Source: Trematomus loennbergii (Eukaryota > Chordata > Actinopteri > Perciformes > Nototheniidae). From it: 64,000 nucleotides of DNA. The translations under genes were made by a program, and so were the position numbers. A model generated the notes under the pieces. That model made no database searches and was not told the origin of the DNA. It saw nothing but the letters and a program-made list of their open reading frames with translations. Where the stretch lies: NCBI GenBank assembly GCA_012861695.1, contig JAAOOA010000033.1:11090325-11154324 (forward strand), given 5' to 3'. This document shows, piece by piece, positions 8,937 through 21,200 of the stretch (position 1 is the stretch's first letter; the number at the start of each line of letters is the position of its first letter).

Positions 8937-9304
8937 TGTCAAACAATTACTTACGGTTTTACATTTTAAGATTAGATATTATATGTTTGCTGATCTTGGC
9001 CATGATTCCCTTGTAAAAGAGATTTTTTATCTCAAAGACATTTATTTAGATAAAGTCTAAATAAAAACAATATACATTTGTTGTCTGGGGTTTTTAAAGC
9101 AGAAATAAGAACATTATAACGTCCTTCATGATGACGGAGTGGAACAACATGCACTATGTAGACAATTGGGACATATTACTTTGTTTTACCATTACAAATT
9201 GAACTTTGACCCTCTTGCTCACATATCTGTTGCAGTTTGTAGAACGACATTTAAAGTGTTTAGAAACGGAAGGCAATTTTGGACTTGCCCAAATTCATTT
9301 GGTG
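8937..9304. other. Unassigned noncoding sequence
   Basis: AT-rich sequence without a recognisable gene. The 78-codon frame at 9139-9375 has no known motif and enters the repeat at 9305. Confidence 0.4.
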
Positions 9305-9501
9305 ATGCCCTGACTTTTCTTTTTATTGCCTCCACGAGGTTCACAACTGTGGTTTGGAGTGAAACGTCTCAATAATAATTGGGTGGATTACTGTAAACCG
9401 TGGATCATACGTTCATGACCCCCAGAGGAAGATTTGTAATTCTTTAGTGATCAATTTTTCTCTAAAACAATCAACTTTTTCAATACTTTGGTTTATGACA
9501 A
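9305..9501 (+). repeat. Dispersed fish repeat (GTCTCAA...GGATGGATT family), copy 1
   Basis: Segments such as CCTCCACGAGGTTCACAA, GTGAAACGTCTCAATAATAA, GTTCATGACCCCCAGAGG and CAATACTTTGGTTTATGAC follow in order. They match a common teleost interspersed repeat I recall. Related copies in this window are near 29560-29765 and 41740-42010, the latter inverted relative to this one. Confidence 0.55.
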
Positions 9502-9679
9502 AACAAATTGCACTTTTCCTTCGCAGAAGTGTGTGACTCCATGTAAGACACACCATCAAAACAAATGGAATTTAGTGTAGTGGTGCAATGTAGGGTGACA
9601 GTTTCCCGTTGTTGTAGGCTGCACATTTCTAAATAATATCTTGGATGTCCCAATGAAAATACTCTCTTTCTCCCTCCTT

Positions 9680-9925
9680 TTAGAAATGTGTGTTTGCAAG
9701 AGACCAGTGCCACCTCTTCTCCCCTATCATGAGTCCTATCCACACAGCATCATCATACTGGTCCTCAACTGATCTCAGCACTGTTTCTATCTCTCCAGGT
9801 CGTCTATGGTGGCCAGGTCGAGACAATTCTCTCTGCAGAAACGCCAGCAATAAGACAATCTCAGTTTGGAGTAAACGTGAAGATATGAACACAGCGCTGT
9901 GGGAGAGAAGTCATGGAGATACTTG
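9680..9925 (-). pseudogene. C-type lectin domain exon relic
   Basis: After a good acceptor (CTCTCCCACAG, exon start about 9895), the minus strand reads FCRENCLDLATIDDLE. A 2-base offset follows, then ETVLRSVED and YDDAVWIGLMIGEKRWHWSL. The sequence C-R-E-N-x2-DLATI, then W-I-G-L, then W-x-W-S is the signature order of a C-type lectin-like domain (sugar- or protein-binding, secreted or membrane proteins). A TAG/TGA from the offset, another frame break near 9865 and a stop after NTHF show it is broken. The C-terminal part of the fold is not evident. Removing one GA from GAGAGA at the first break would reconnect the frames. Confidence 0.6.
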
Positions 9926-11474
9926 TCTACGGAAAAGTCCAACAAACATGTTTTAATTATTGTGTTACGCTTTAAGTGCTGGCTTTGTGACAACTGTGGC
10001 CTTTATTCAATCAACCCAATATGGGCACTCTTACCGAGATATTGATCCTTGATTCATAAAAACTCTGGACAGGACCTGAAATCCTTTCTGCACATGCTAC
10101 TGGAATATGCAACTCCTCACTAATGTACTTCATTTAAGGTTATTCCATGTGTTTTATGTTTCCTGCAAGTACATTTCAGTTGAATTAGGGAAACAAACAG
10201 TGGTCTGCTGGAAGGTAAATGAGTTTCAGGTGCCTAGACTCCTGTCTTTCTTTTCCTCACGTGTAATGATACAACGCAGGCAGAAGTTGATGGCTGTCCA
10301 CCGACTTCCATTTTCTATCTGAGCAGAACATCACAATGTTTTCATTCTTAAAACTCGTATGAGAGGAAGAAACATGAAACACAAATAACTATTATGGTCC
10401 TTACTATAAGAGGACCTGAGAGAGCATTTTGTGCAATGATTATGTCCATACTGTTGAGGCAATACCTGCAATATAAAACGGAGTACTCATAATCACAGCA
10501 GGGATATTCTTAAGGGCATGATTGCTTTCATACAACAGAACCCTACACATTGATTTCTTCAATGCTGGTGAACAGTTAAAGAAATACAGAAGAACTACAC
10601 CTGCAAGAAATACCAGGTTCTTTGTTATGTTGACAGATTTGTTTTACACTGTAGAAAGAAACACAAAGACAATTAAAAAAAAAGGTCCTTTTTAGTTGCT
10701 ATTATACACAGGTAATGATCTACTCAACAGATTATCCAGGTAGATAAAACAAAGAGATGATCCATATACCAATTTTAATGGACAACAGCAAGTTATTTTT
10801 GTGTCTGTTTTATTAATAACTCATTTTTTCAAATGATATTTTGTTAATTAAACGTATTGTTGTGTATGACATTAATTTGTTATTTTTAAACTATTTGTTG
10901 TTTTAAATTAGCCAATACATTGTCATCAGACTTTATACTCAAATATAAGTTAAGGAACTATAGCTGGTCCTCTCTCCCTCCATCTGGTATTATTCTTTCA
11001 GAGCCCTCCCTCCTCCCACCTCGCTCCACCCTCCCTTGACTCTCCTAAGTATTTGCAAAGGGTCTCATACGGGAAGCGCTTCGTCACTTACTGCACAGCG
11101 TTTTGGACCGGGACCAAGAGCAACAAAAACAAACTATTTTCATGTACATGGGGTCTGGTGTCGTTCTTTTTATTCAAGCCAAGCCCTCTGCTGAGTCCAT
11201 TGTTTGTTGCTTTAAGAAGAACTAGATGACTTATAATTCATCAGGAACACACTAAACCCCAGTGGCCTCTTGACATTTCAGCCTGCTGTTGTACTGGATG
11301 GTTTCAACACCTAGCATGTGAAAATACTGGCCTGCGCTGGATGTGTTAGTGCAGTTGATAAAGATCTCCTGGGAGGCAGAATGAAAAAGAGAGTTCAAGT
11401 GCTCGTGTCAGGGCTATGAGGAACTGCTGGTGTGTGTATGTTATCACCGTGGTGTGTGCATGTGTGTGTGTGTA
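9926..11474. other. Noncoding sequence, nothing recognised
   Basis: No gene, RNA or clear element was seen. It is AT-rich and unique-looking. A short GT run sits at about 11459-11473 directly before the MITE at 11475. Confidence 0.4.
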
Positions 11475-12012
11475 CAGTGGTGGTATGTAACTGAGAACAT
11501 TTACTCAAGTACCAAACTGCCAGTTGAGGTACTTTACGTGAATATTTTATTTTTTATTTCCCTCAACACTTCTACTCACTTACATTTCAAAGTTGAATAT
11601 TGTACTTTCTACTCACCAAATGTATCTTACAGCTTTAGTTAGTAGTTACTTTAATAATTAAGGTTGTGCATTTAGAACATGAAAATATTATGTTTTGTAA
11701 AAAATTTGCCAAATTTTTTAATGAACTTTTAATCTAATTTTTACAATACCAGCTGAATTGAGAACTATACACATTTAATTATTTCTACATTTTTTCTAGA
11801 TTGGTTACTTTTACATTTAACAGTGTGAGAACAGCAAGGCAAGACATGTTTATGTATATATATTTATGAGTTACATTTAACAAGACAATTCAAAGTGTTT
11901 TCCAAAACAAAAGTTTAACATTTATAGTTATAGGCTACTATACATTTACTGAAGGGAGATTTTAATGGAACGACTTGTAGCAGAGTATTTGAGCAGTGTG
12001 GTATTATTAGGA
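11475..12012. mobile_element. MITE of the CAGTGGTGGAA-type family, copy 1
   Basis: It starts CAGTGGTGGTATGTAACTGA, then ACATTTACTCAAGTAC and TACTTTACGTGAATATTTTA, the left half of a very abundant fish MITE. The right end is diverged and merges into the GT microsatellite. A second copy lies at 38640-39118. Confidence 0.55.
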
Positions 12013-12013
12013 C

Positions 12014-12030
12014 TGTGTGTGTGTGAGTGT

Positions 12031-12111
<81 letters not shown>

Positions 12112-12129
12112 GTGGTTGTGTGTGTGTGG

Positions 12130-12205
<76 letters not shown>
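12014..12205. repeat. (GT)n microsatellite, interrupted
   Basis: About 190 bases of TG repeats with GAG, GG and TTGTGG interruptions. The CVCV and HTHT frames here are artefacts of the repeat. Confidence 0.97.
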
Positions 12206-12208
<3 letters not shown>

Positions 12209-14159
12209 ACAGTTTTATCAGATTGTAACAAGATAGAATTGTTTAACCCCCCGAGCAGAGCCGCCCACCTCCTTCCTCTGTCGTTTGCTGGACGTCCTGA
12301 AACGAATGTGGATTTCACGGTTTCACAGTGGTGGATGTTAGCTGCCAACAGTTTATCCAAACAGTTTTCTGCTTTCTATTGATTTTTCAACAATGTGTCA
12401 GAATAACTGGCTGCCAGCACAAAAGGCTGTTAAATGGATGCCTTGACATTTTGAAATTTCGTCTGTCATTTTTTTTCTTTGCCAGCCACAGGAAACGACT
12501 ATTAGCCGTGTGTCTTTTGGACTACACCAAGGCATATTAGCAGTCCTCATTGAGTTTGTGTGTTTGCTGGAAAGCTTTTCAACTACCTTAAAATGCCTGA
12601 GTGCAACATCATCTTTTACAGTGATTTCAATGATTTGACATTACAATGATGAAACAAAAACGATGTATTGCGACAGTGTAAACGGTGCCATTTAGAAGAT
12701 GCAGAGAATGACTACTTTCACAATTAGTGTGGAAAATCTGTTCTAATTCTGTACTGGTGCCTTCCTTTCAGATTTATGCTGTTAACACAGGTGCATTTTT
12801 ACACAAAGTTCTTGCCTACTGCAGCTTAAATAACTGCTGCTTGTAAAAACACCAGGCACTGTGGCAGGTGCATGGGAAAGTTTGCCTGAATCCCCTGTGG
12901 CACGCTCAGCCCTGAAACTTCCTCCTGCTGTTATCCAAACACCAACTGAGGGTGTGAGGCTGCATGGCAGACGCAGGAAATAAAACCCTGATTTTATACA
13001 GAAAAATGGTACCCAAAGCTTCTTTTTGAAGTGCATAAAGTTGCAGTGGGAGAGTGCGTTAGAAGTATAACTGTACAGCAGACTGAGCCAGTTAAACCCC
13101 CACAATAGGCTGGAAAAATAACATTTAGATTGCGAGACAAAATGATTTTCAAAAGGGCGCCATGGGAAAATAATGAAAATGAGAGCTTTGTGAGGAAAGC
13201 CAGGTGCGGGATGTCTCTCCAGGTGCCTGTGCTTTGTGCAGCTAAATTGATTTCCATTATTATGAATATGTCTGTTTGCTTGGCTTGTTTCCACAGTGTG
13301 AATCAGATAGATGGGAGAGAGAAACTGAATCAAATTAACAGGGTTTACATTAGAAGGCAGACACAGCAGTGAAATAGAAATGAGCAGGATATGGTCAGAT
13401 TATAACGGTGAAAAAGAGGAAATTATGAGTAGTCTGTGATTATTGTGCCTTTATTATGTATTTCAAGTCCCTGTCATTTCCCTGCATTGTATGATGTTGC
13501 AGCACAAGAAAATTAATAATGTACCTCCTTGAACTCACTTTAAATATCCTGCAGGATATACTTTTGGAATTGCAGGGCTCGTGGGTATACAGATGTTCTC
13601 TTTCTGCATGACAGGTTTCCCCTTTAAGCCAGTTTCCCTGTAAGAGAATAAATCATCAAGCTTTACTGATTAGTATCCAAATATAACAGATGCATCTTTA
13701 AATAGCGTGCCATGTCATGTGTGTGATTATTACTCTACGGGGTCCCACCTTTGTGCATTTAAGATTGAAAATCAGCCAATGCTCGGAAATGTAACATCTG
13801 TGGTTCAATAAAAATGTACATTCAACCTCTTTTAAAAGAAACCTATGAGGATAATTGCAAATCTAATTTACTGCAACCACCACTATTATCCTATTAAAAA
13901 TGTAAATACAAATTTCTTTATATTTTGACTTTTTTTTTTTTTAAAGTAACATCTTGTTTGAATATCTTTGGGGATCTGGATGTATGTATTCATGGATTGT
14001 ATTTTAATCAATCCTTATAACATAACAATTTATTGTATTTCAGTTTACCTGTATAACTCATCTAGGCCTTTTTAATAACTGAAACCAGTTTCTATGTTTG
14101 AGTATTATAACATAACACCATTGAATTTGCATTATAACAATAAAATCTGCCAAACTTTT
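12206..14159. other. Noncoding sequence, nothing recognised
   Basis: No supported gene. The 183-codon minus-strand frame at 12782-13333 lacks domains or repeats and has no splice or codon support. A (T)11 run is at about 13930. Confidence 0.4.
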
Positions 14160-14179
14160 CTTACTTGAAGCTTCAGCTT

Positions 14180-14760
14180 TTAAATGGGGACCGTTGTCCT
14201 ATAAAACAAGGAATCATCAAATTTATTTATTTTGGTTGTGATTACTTGACACTTTTGGATTTTGCTGGCTCGATCGTTACAGCCATTCCACAGATTTTCT
14301 CTGGGATTTAAATGTTGGCTTTGAGGCTGCTGAAGGACTTTCACATTCTTGTTGTGAAGCCACTTCAGCATTGCTTTGGCTGCATGTTTAGGGTCCTGTT
14401 AGAGGAGAAATGTGTTGGCCCCACTCTCAGGTCTTTGGCACGAAGTGACGGTCCTCCTCGGGATTTGCACGCATTGTTCCTCCGGACCTCTGGCAGCGTC
14501 TCCCTGCCTAAGTCTGAAGGTAAGGGAGGTTAGAGGTGGATCAGCTCTGCAGAGTTCCAGCACACACTTTGCATTTGCTGAGGACATTTGAATTTTGTTT
14601 CGTCAGACCACAGCATATTTTGCATCATGCTCCCTTTCACTCGTCTTTTCACAAACTCCAGTTGATTCTTCAAGGGAAGGCTGACTTTGGCTTTTATGAA
14701 AACCACCTCTATAAGTGGAACTTTAGTAATTTGATTTATTTAAATGGTGGGGTCTGCTGT
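14180..14760 (-). pseudogene. Tc1/mariner-like transposase relic
   Basis: On the minus strand, pieces of a Tc1-type DDE transposase appear in order but in different frames. First is QLEFVKRRVKGSMMQNML followed by WSDETKFKC (about 14560-14660). After a diverged stretch come DPKHAAKAMLKWL and VKVLQQPQSQHLNPRENLW (about 14265-14395). These correspond to the WSDE motif region and the DPKH...SPDLNPIENLW catalytic region. In the second, SPDLNPIE has become SQHLNPRE, so the final acidic residue is lost. Stops and shifts make it inactive. Terminal inverted repeats were not identified. Confidence 0.8.
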
Positions 14761-15354
14761 TGACCCCAAAAACCCTTAAACTCCGCTTCACTCTGCCATT
14801 AACCATTTTTCAATAGTTCTCTTCACTAGACCAAATGAATGGTTAGGTTTTTGGTAAAATGATTAGAGGCAAAACAGTTGAAAAAAGTTCTCGCCAATCA
14901 CGCTAATTTTAATAATGCAATAAAATCTTGGTGGCAAAAATGTCAAGAAATGCCTGAATGCTCAAATGTGGCAATTTGCTGTTTTCTTTAATTCTTTATG
15001 AGAGTATATTTAATATCTTTGGGTTTTGTACTTTTTAATTCATGGTTCCATGAGAATGAACCCTTCGCACTCACCAAGAGCTTCAAATTCGTAGAAAATT
15101 GTGTTTTAAATGTGTTAAAACGTGGGTAATTGTACACTGAAAACTAAAAAAATCACATTTAAATGTAGTTACAGAAGGCAGTATAATGTTAAATATTGAC
15201 TTTAATAAACTAAATGAAACCCCTTGGAGACATATTATACTCAAAACCATTTACCTTTTGTTTTACTGATAGATGCAAAGATCATTCACCTGTGTGTTGT
15301 GTGAGTAACAGAGGCAGAGAGTTTGTTTACACAGAAAGCACTGCTTTATTGACT

Positions 15355-15402
15355 GCACTGGACTGGACTGGATTGGTCTGGACTGGATCAGATGGGACTG
15401 GA
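15355..15402. repeat. GGACTGG short tandem repeats
   Basis: Repeated CTGGACTGG/CTGGATTGG/CTGGATCAG units in a G-rich context, followed by GGTGGG-type runs to about 15490. Confidence 0.7.
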
Positions 15403-18234
15403 ACTCCATCAGATGAGGGTGGGATTCAAAGGGGGGGATGGGTCAGAGTTTGGGGGGGGGGGGACAAGACAGGTAGGGAGTGGGGGGGTCATAGGGACGC
15501 AGCCATCATTAAGGCAACACAAACAGCATGCAGATACAGTCACAGGAAACATCGTCATCATCATCATATTGCTTTTCAAAGTCTCGCTCAAAACATCGAA
15601 ATTGTACAAAAAGGAAGAAAATAGGTTTTTCGCACTAATGAAAAATACATTTTTAGATATTTCCCTCCTACAAAGAAGATTCTAATACAAGAAAATAAAT
15701 ATAGCAAAAAAAGCCAAAAAATAATTTAAAATAGCTCTTCTTTTTCATATATGTTCAATAGTTCTCTTTGCTATTAACAAATGGCACAACATTCTTTGAA
15801 ACAAAGAATACAGAAGGATAAACTCCTGCAACATTCATATTATTGTATTGAAGAACCGATGCAGAGTGGAGGAGAAACTGGAAACCACAGCAGGGATTTG
15901 AACACGTTTCATAAGGACAAATAAGACAGGAGGAAAAGCCTGCGTCCAGCTCTGCTCTGATTGGACAACGCTAATTGGTTTTTAATTAGCGCTCTAATAC
16001 GACCAATAGATATGAAACATATTATGATGCACAATGAAACCAATAATATTTCAAATAACCATGAGAGAGAAGAAAGAGAAACTGTTTTTTTAATAACTAA
16101 ATAACATGTGATATTCTAGGAGAAAGTACTGAGAAGTTTGAACAAAAAGTTGCTGAAATTTTGCAAACCAAAACTCCTCTGAACTCTTGTTTCATTATGT
16201 TTTCAAACCCGAGGGAACGCATTTGTGAACCGCAGGTCAGGAGAGGGGAGAATATTTTTTGAATGAGAGTCAGAAACTGTCTGCTCTTAAGGGGGGATAC
16301 TGAGAAAAGAAAAGGATTAGTAAAGTAAGTAAAAGTGGAGAGAGACATGACGTGGAACAGAGTGAGACAGAAAACACCAGACAAAAGAGTTATAGGTGAG
16401 GGAGAAATGTTAAAGAGCATTTCCTCACAATATGTCTTCTTGTCCACACTAAGCCAGTGTTTTTCTAAATGTTGACAGCATTCACCAGGGTGGATAAATG
16501 GCAGATTTGAGTGATGAAAGAAAACTTCTGTATTCTGTAATGACTCATTTTAGATGTGAACATATCACAATCACAACACTGTGTCAACATCAAGCTGTAT
16601 GTGGGAACATTTCTGAATTGAAAAGCTGTGGAAAACACATTTTAATTAAATATCACAGATTTCACATTTGTGAATCATTAGGTACACTTTGTAGCTTCAA
16701 ATCATGTTTGTTTTTTTAGGCTTGGAAAGTGAGAATTAAGATAAGAATTTGGCTGCATTAAAGGCCCGATACGTGGTCACAGGGAGCAGGAGACACAATA
16801 AATGTTTGTGTAACCAAACTTGGATGCAGTTTTGCTGTTAGCTGACCAAAAATAGGAAAATTAGAAGAGAAAAATCTATTGTTCAGGTATTTTAGATAAC
16901 GTATTGGACCTAAAGTTGCAAATATGGACTTTGTTTTGGTACGTGAATGGCATTTTCAAAATGAACCTGCTTAGTGTGGACGTAGAGTCTAACAAGGGGA
17001 GAGACCGTATAATGTCCCTCTCAAAAGGGGATAAGAAGGAGGTGAGGAAAGAGAGAGAGAGAGAGTCAAGGATAAGTTTTACCAAGATTTGGTATCCTTC
17101 TCAACACACACTCACAACATACACACAGCCTGTAGCATCAGAGGATCCCACTCATACAGAGAGACTGCACTCTCCGTACTTGATGTAGTCAAATCACATT
17201 TTCCTTCCCTGCCTGTATCAAAGATCAGACAATAAATACAGATTTGCCTTAGAGGAAGAACATTTGTTCTGTGTGTGTGTGAAAGAGAAGTCAGATTACA
17301 GAAACACTGTGGAGGAACAGTGAGGAATGAGATAAAAACAACTCAAATCAGGAGAAAAAGATAAAGCAGAGACCGACATAGAGGGGAAATTACGAGTGGG
17401 AGAAAGAGCAGAGACAGAGATCCAGCACAGAGGGCCTCTTAACAAATGGTCTAAACCTGCATCTCAAATCCAGATTGTGTCTCGACGTGATTTATCCAGA
17501 TTACATTTACATCTGGCAGTGTCTCCGGAGCCGGCGCTTAAATCACTCTTTTCCTCATAAATCAGATTCCCACCAACGTCCCTTTGTTACATCTACACTT
17601 TGTGCATAGCTCCGAGCTTAACGTATATTAAATGATTCCAAATGTTGCTCTGACCACCGGTGGGAGACGCTAGCTTTGGCCAAATTGATCTTCAGTGTGT
17701 TTGGTTGCATTTACACCTCCAATTTGTCTGCAGTCATATATAAATGTCTGAAACCTCCCAGGAGCCTGATGGTTACACCAGATGCAAAGAGTCGGAATAA
17801 AATGCTCAGATTGTGAGGGAAGAACCATAAAAAGCACTGGAGCCATGTTTCCATCCAAGTGAAATTGCCAAAAATGATATATAAAAAGGATTCAATTTCA
17901 CAAGATTGTTAATGGTCTTAACGGATAGAAATAGTTTTCTGGTCTGATAGTGACATTTAAAGGATAACGCAGGTGTTCTATATTTTCCTTACTGTCAACT
18001 CAACAAATCGAGTAAAAACCCAACAATGTGTTTTTTTTTATCACTTCCCTACAAGCATAGATTGTACATTTAATAAAAACGTACATAATATATTAACAAA
18101 AAAACACCAGGTTACTTCCTAAAACAGCTGGGCACTGTGGTTTTTAGTAAACGTTACTAAAACATGTGCTTTTGTTGGGGACTATTTTCAGCTGCGGATT
18201 ACACATGTGTTGCATTAGTATTAAAGGCGGCAAC

Positions 18235-18235
<1 letters not shown>

Positions 18236-18270
<35 letters not shown>
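18236..18270. repeat. (GT)n microsatellite
   Basis: About 17 uninterrupted TG units. Confidence 0.95.
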
Positions 18271-18273
<3 letters not shown>

Positions 18274-21200
18274 CAGTTAGTCTCTGTGTTCATGGAAATG
18301 AAGGAACATGTCATGCATTGACGTGTTTCAAACTTTTTTGGACAATAGGGGGATACGCTGTCTTGGCTTTGGATACAACTTGGTCCTACTTCATAGTTTG
18401 ATCAACTAACTGCTGATTTGGTCTTTTCATGGTATTTATTGACAGTAAGAAAAATATCTAGAATATCACCAGCCTTTTTCTTTGCCGAGTAATAATTGCC
18501 AAATGTATGCTTTTCTTTGAATAAAAATAAAATCGAACCACATATAACCTGAAAGGGTGATTTATGTTCACAGTCATGCTGGATATAAAAAATACTCTGA
18601 ATTGTTTTCCAGGGCTTGTCATGCCATTAATGTAAATTTCACCGGTTTCCGTTCTGCTTTCCTGATTCGATTGTTACAGCTTGTAAAGGAAATTCTTTGA
18701 AGGAGACTTGGCTGTACAGAGAGAGAAACAGAGAAAGCACAGAGGGGAAAGAAGAGAGCCGAGGAGAAGGGAATGGTCTGGTGTTGTTTTATTAGCTGCT
18801 TGTTAACTGGACAGGCTGCAAACAGAACACCAGGGAAAGAACAAGTTGTACTCTTTCTGTCTCTCTGGCAACGGTTCAGTAAACGTCTCCCTCCTTTCTC
18901 TCCCTCTCTTTCTGCAGGCCACAACCAAAGCAGAGTGCACTGTTTCCCCCCTCCTCACACGTACTTCCACAACACGTGCCTGTCATTATTTGTCCTTAAG
19001 CTACAGACATCTTTTTTCTTCTTTTACATAATTTTTTTTTTGATCGTCCTTTGCTTCGAAAGTCACGTGTCGGCCAAGGAGGCTGATCACCGGACAGGAG
19101 AGGAGAGAGAGGAGGAGTTGTGGGCAGGAGGGACACGACAGAAGAGGGTGGGGGGGTTGCTGGTGGTGGTGGTGGGAGGAGGAAGAGTGAGGAAGATGTT
19201 GGATGGCGGAGACAGAATAAGGTGCGCAGTTTGTGCAGATGGGAGATTTAGCTGGAAAATGAAATATGTCTTGGAGCCGCTCTGGAGGCAGACGTTATCT
19301 CAGTGTTTGTGTTAACCCTCAGTGGGCGGAGCCAAAGCTCTGCTGATTAAGTGATTTTGGACTGAAGCACAGTGAAAGAGTCAAAAATGGGAGGCAAGCT
19401 TTTAAAATGAGTCAGGCTTTGCTAACATGAAAATACAAAAACTGCCCTGATTGGTGTTTTTTTTGCTGATTGTAGTGCTATATACAACTATAACGTCTCA
19501 GGAATGAGTCATGTTACATAATACTTGAATTCATTGATAAGACAGTTAATAGAAAGTTGTCTCTCCAATTTTGATATATGATTTACAGTAACCCAAGCAG
19601 AGCGAACATATTCCTGGTTTTGGATTCTCAAATGTGAATAATTGCTACTTCAATGTGTTTTTTTAATAATTCTTAAGTGAACATTATGGGATTTTGAAAG
19701 GTTGGTTAGACAAAAAAAGCCAGGCTAAGAGAGAATGTTTCTCAACATTAATGGTGGTGTCTTCAAATGTCTTATGTCCAACAAATAGTACAAAACCCAA
19801 AGATGTTTTTACTGATTATTGCAGCATCACATCCTTGCATATGAGAAGTTGGTCAGAAAGTACCATTTAACCTTTTTTATATATATATATTTTGGAACCA
19901 ACACAAGAGTTCTTTTATCAATAATCTTGGTTGCTCAAGATGACAAGAACAAATGATTTGTATTGGTCATAACACATGGCCCAGGCATTTCCTCACATAT
20001 CCTCGCAATTCATTTTGTTTTGTTGGTCTTGTATGTATTGATCTTGGTTTGCCAATTATCTCCCCCGCAATATCATGAATGAATGAGAAAAGGCGCTCTG
20101 ACTCAAATCACTGTGGTTCTTTGACTCCGCCAATTTAGGCTTAACTTGAAAACCGAGCTTGCTTTAGCCTCCACAGCGGCTCTGAATGACTAAACCTCCC
20201 ATCTGTGCAATGTGTCTGGGTTGTAGATGTTGACCCTGAAGCCATAACTTTGCTGTAACGGAGAGGAGAGCAAAGCGCCAGTAAAAACAGAGCGAGCAGA
20301 TAATGAGTCAGCTTTCTAATTTGATACGAGCCACGGCGGCCAGCTAAAGCATTACAAAAGAAAAGCTTCCAAAGTCTTTTTTCAAAACAAAGGAAATGAA
20401 ATGTCTCTAGTAGTAGTAGTAGAAGTAGTTGAACAGTATTATACATTATTGTAAATGTGTATAAACTCCAGTGGTACGCAGGTGGGGGGGTTCATGGCTG
20501 CCGTAGGACAATAAAACAAGGACAAGACAATTGTATTACAAACAGCCTGTTTTTTAAAAAGGATTAAACAGTGTTCCTTGTCAATTTGATTCATTTTATA
20601 GACAAAACCGAATGTTCCCTTTGGAGAAAAACAATTTGCTGAGGCCTCAAATTACATTTATTACCACTAAAGAGTCCATTCCTGATTTTACTGACCTACA
20701 GACTGCCTCAAACCACTTTCTTTTTGGAAAGGAGCAACCACAGAGGACAAGAGACTTCCTCACGACAGCATCATGGTACCCTTCTGGCTCCTCAAAACCA
20801 CCTCAGAGCAACCATCAGATTTGGTCTTAAAATTATGTTTCCACTGAGAAGATGCAACATATAAGATTCACAGGTTTTCTCCTTTTCCCTGGTCAAATCA
20901 AACAGATGGTGTTGTTGCATACATTGGTTCGTACAAATGTTACCGCTGTTTTGTTGCTGGCTGGTCCAAGCTTGCCCTATTTATAAATAAGCTTTAAACA
21001 TGACCTTTGCTCTGCTGAGGAAGTTCTGAGGAGCCCGGCCCTGTTGGTGCAGTGATTTATTTCTCAGAAGTTTAACAACAGTGTCGGTACAGAAGACAGC
21101 AGCTCTTTGAATTATATGCGAGCTTCCAATCGCCTTCAGCAATCAGCTGGCCTTTAAGCAGGTTTTCAGTAGAAGGCTAGATGGAGTTCATCACTGTGTG

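Noticed and set aside
12782..13333. 183-codon minus-strand open frame
   Set aside because: No domain, no compositional or splice support; amino-acid content looks like random AT-rich sequence.
18773..19315. 180-codon plus-strand open frame
   Set aside because: No motif, low-complexity purine stretches and no exon signals; likely chance.
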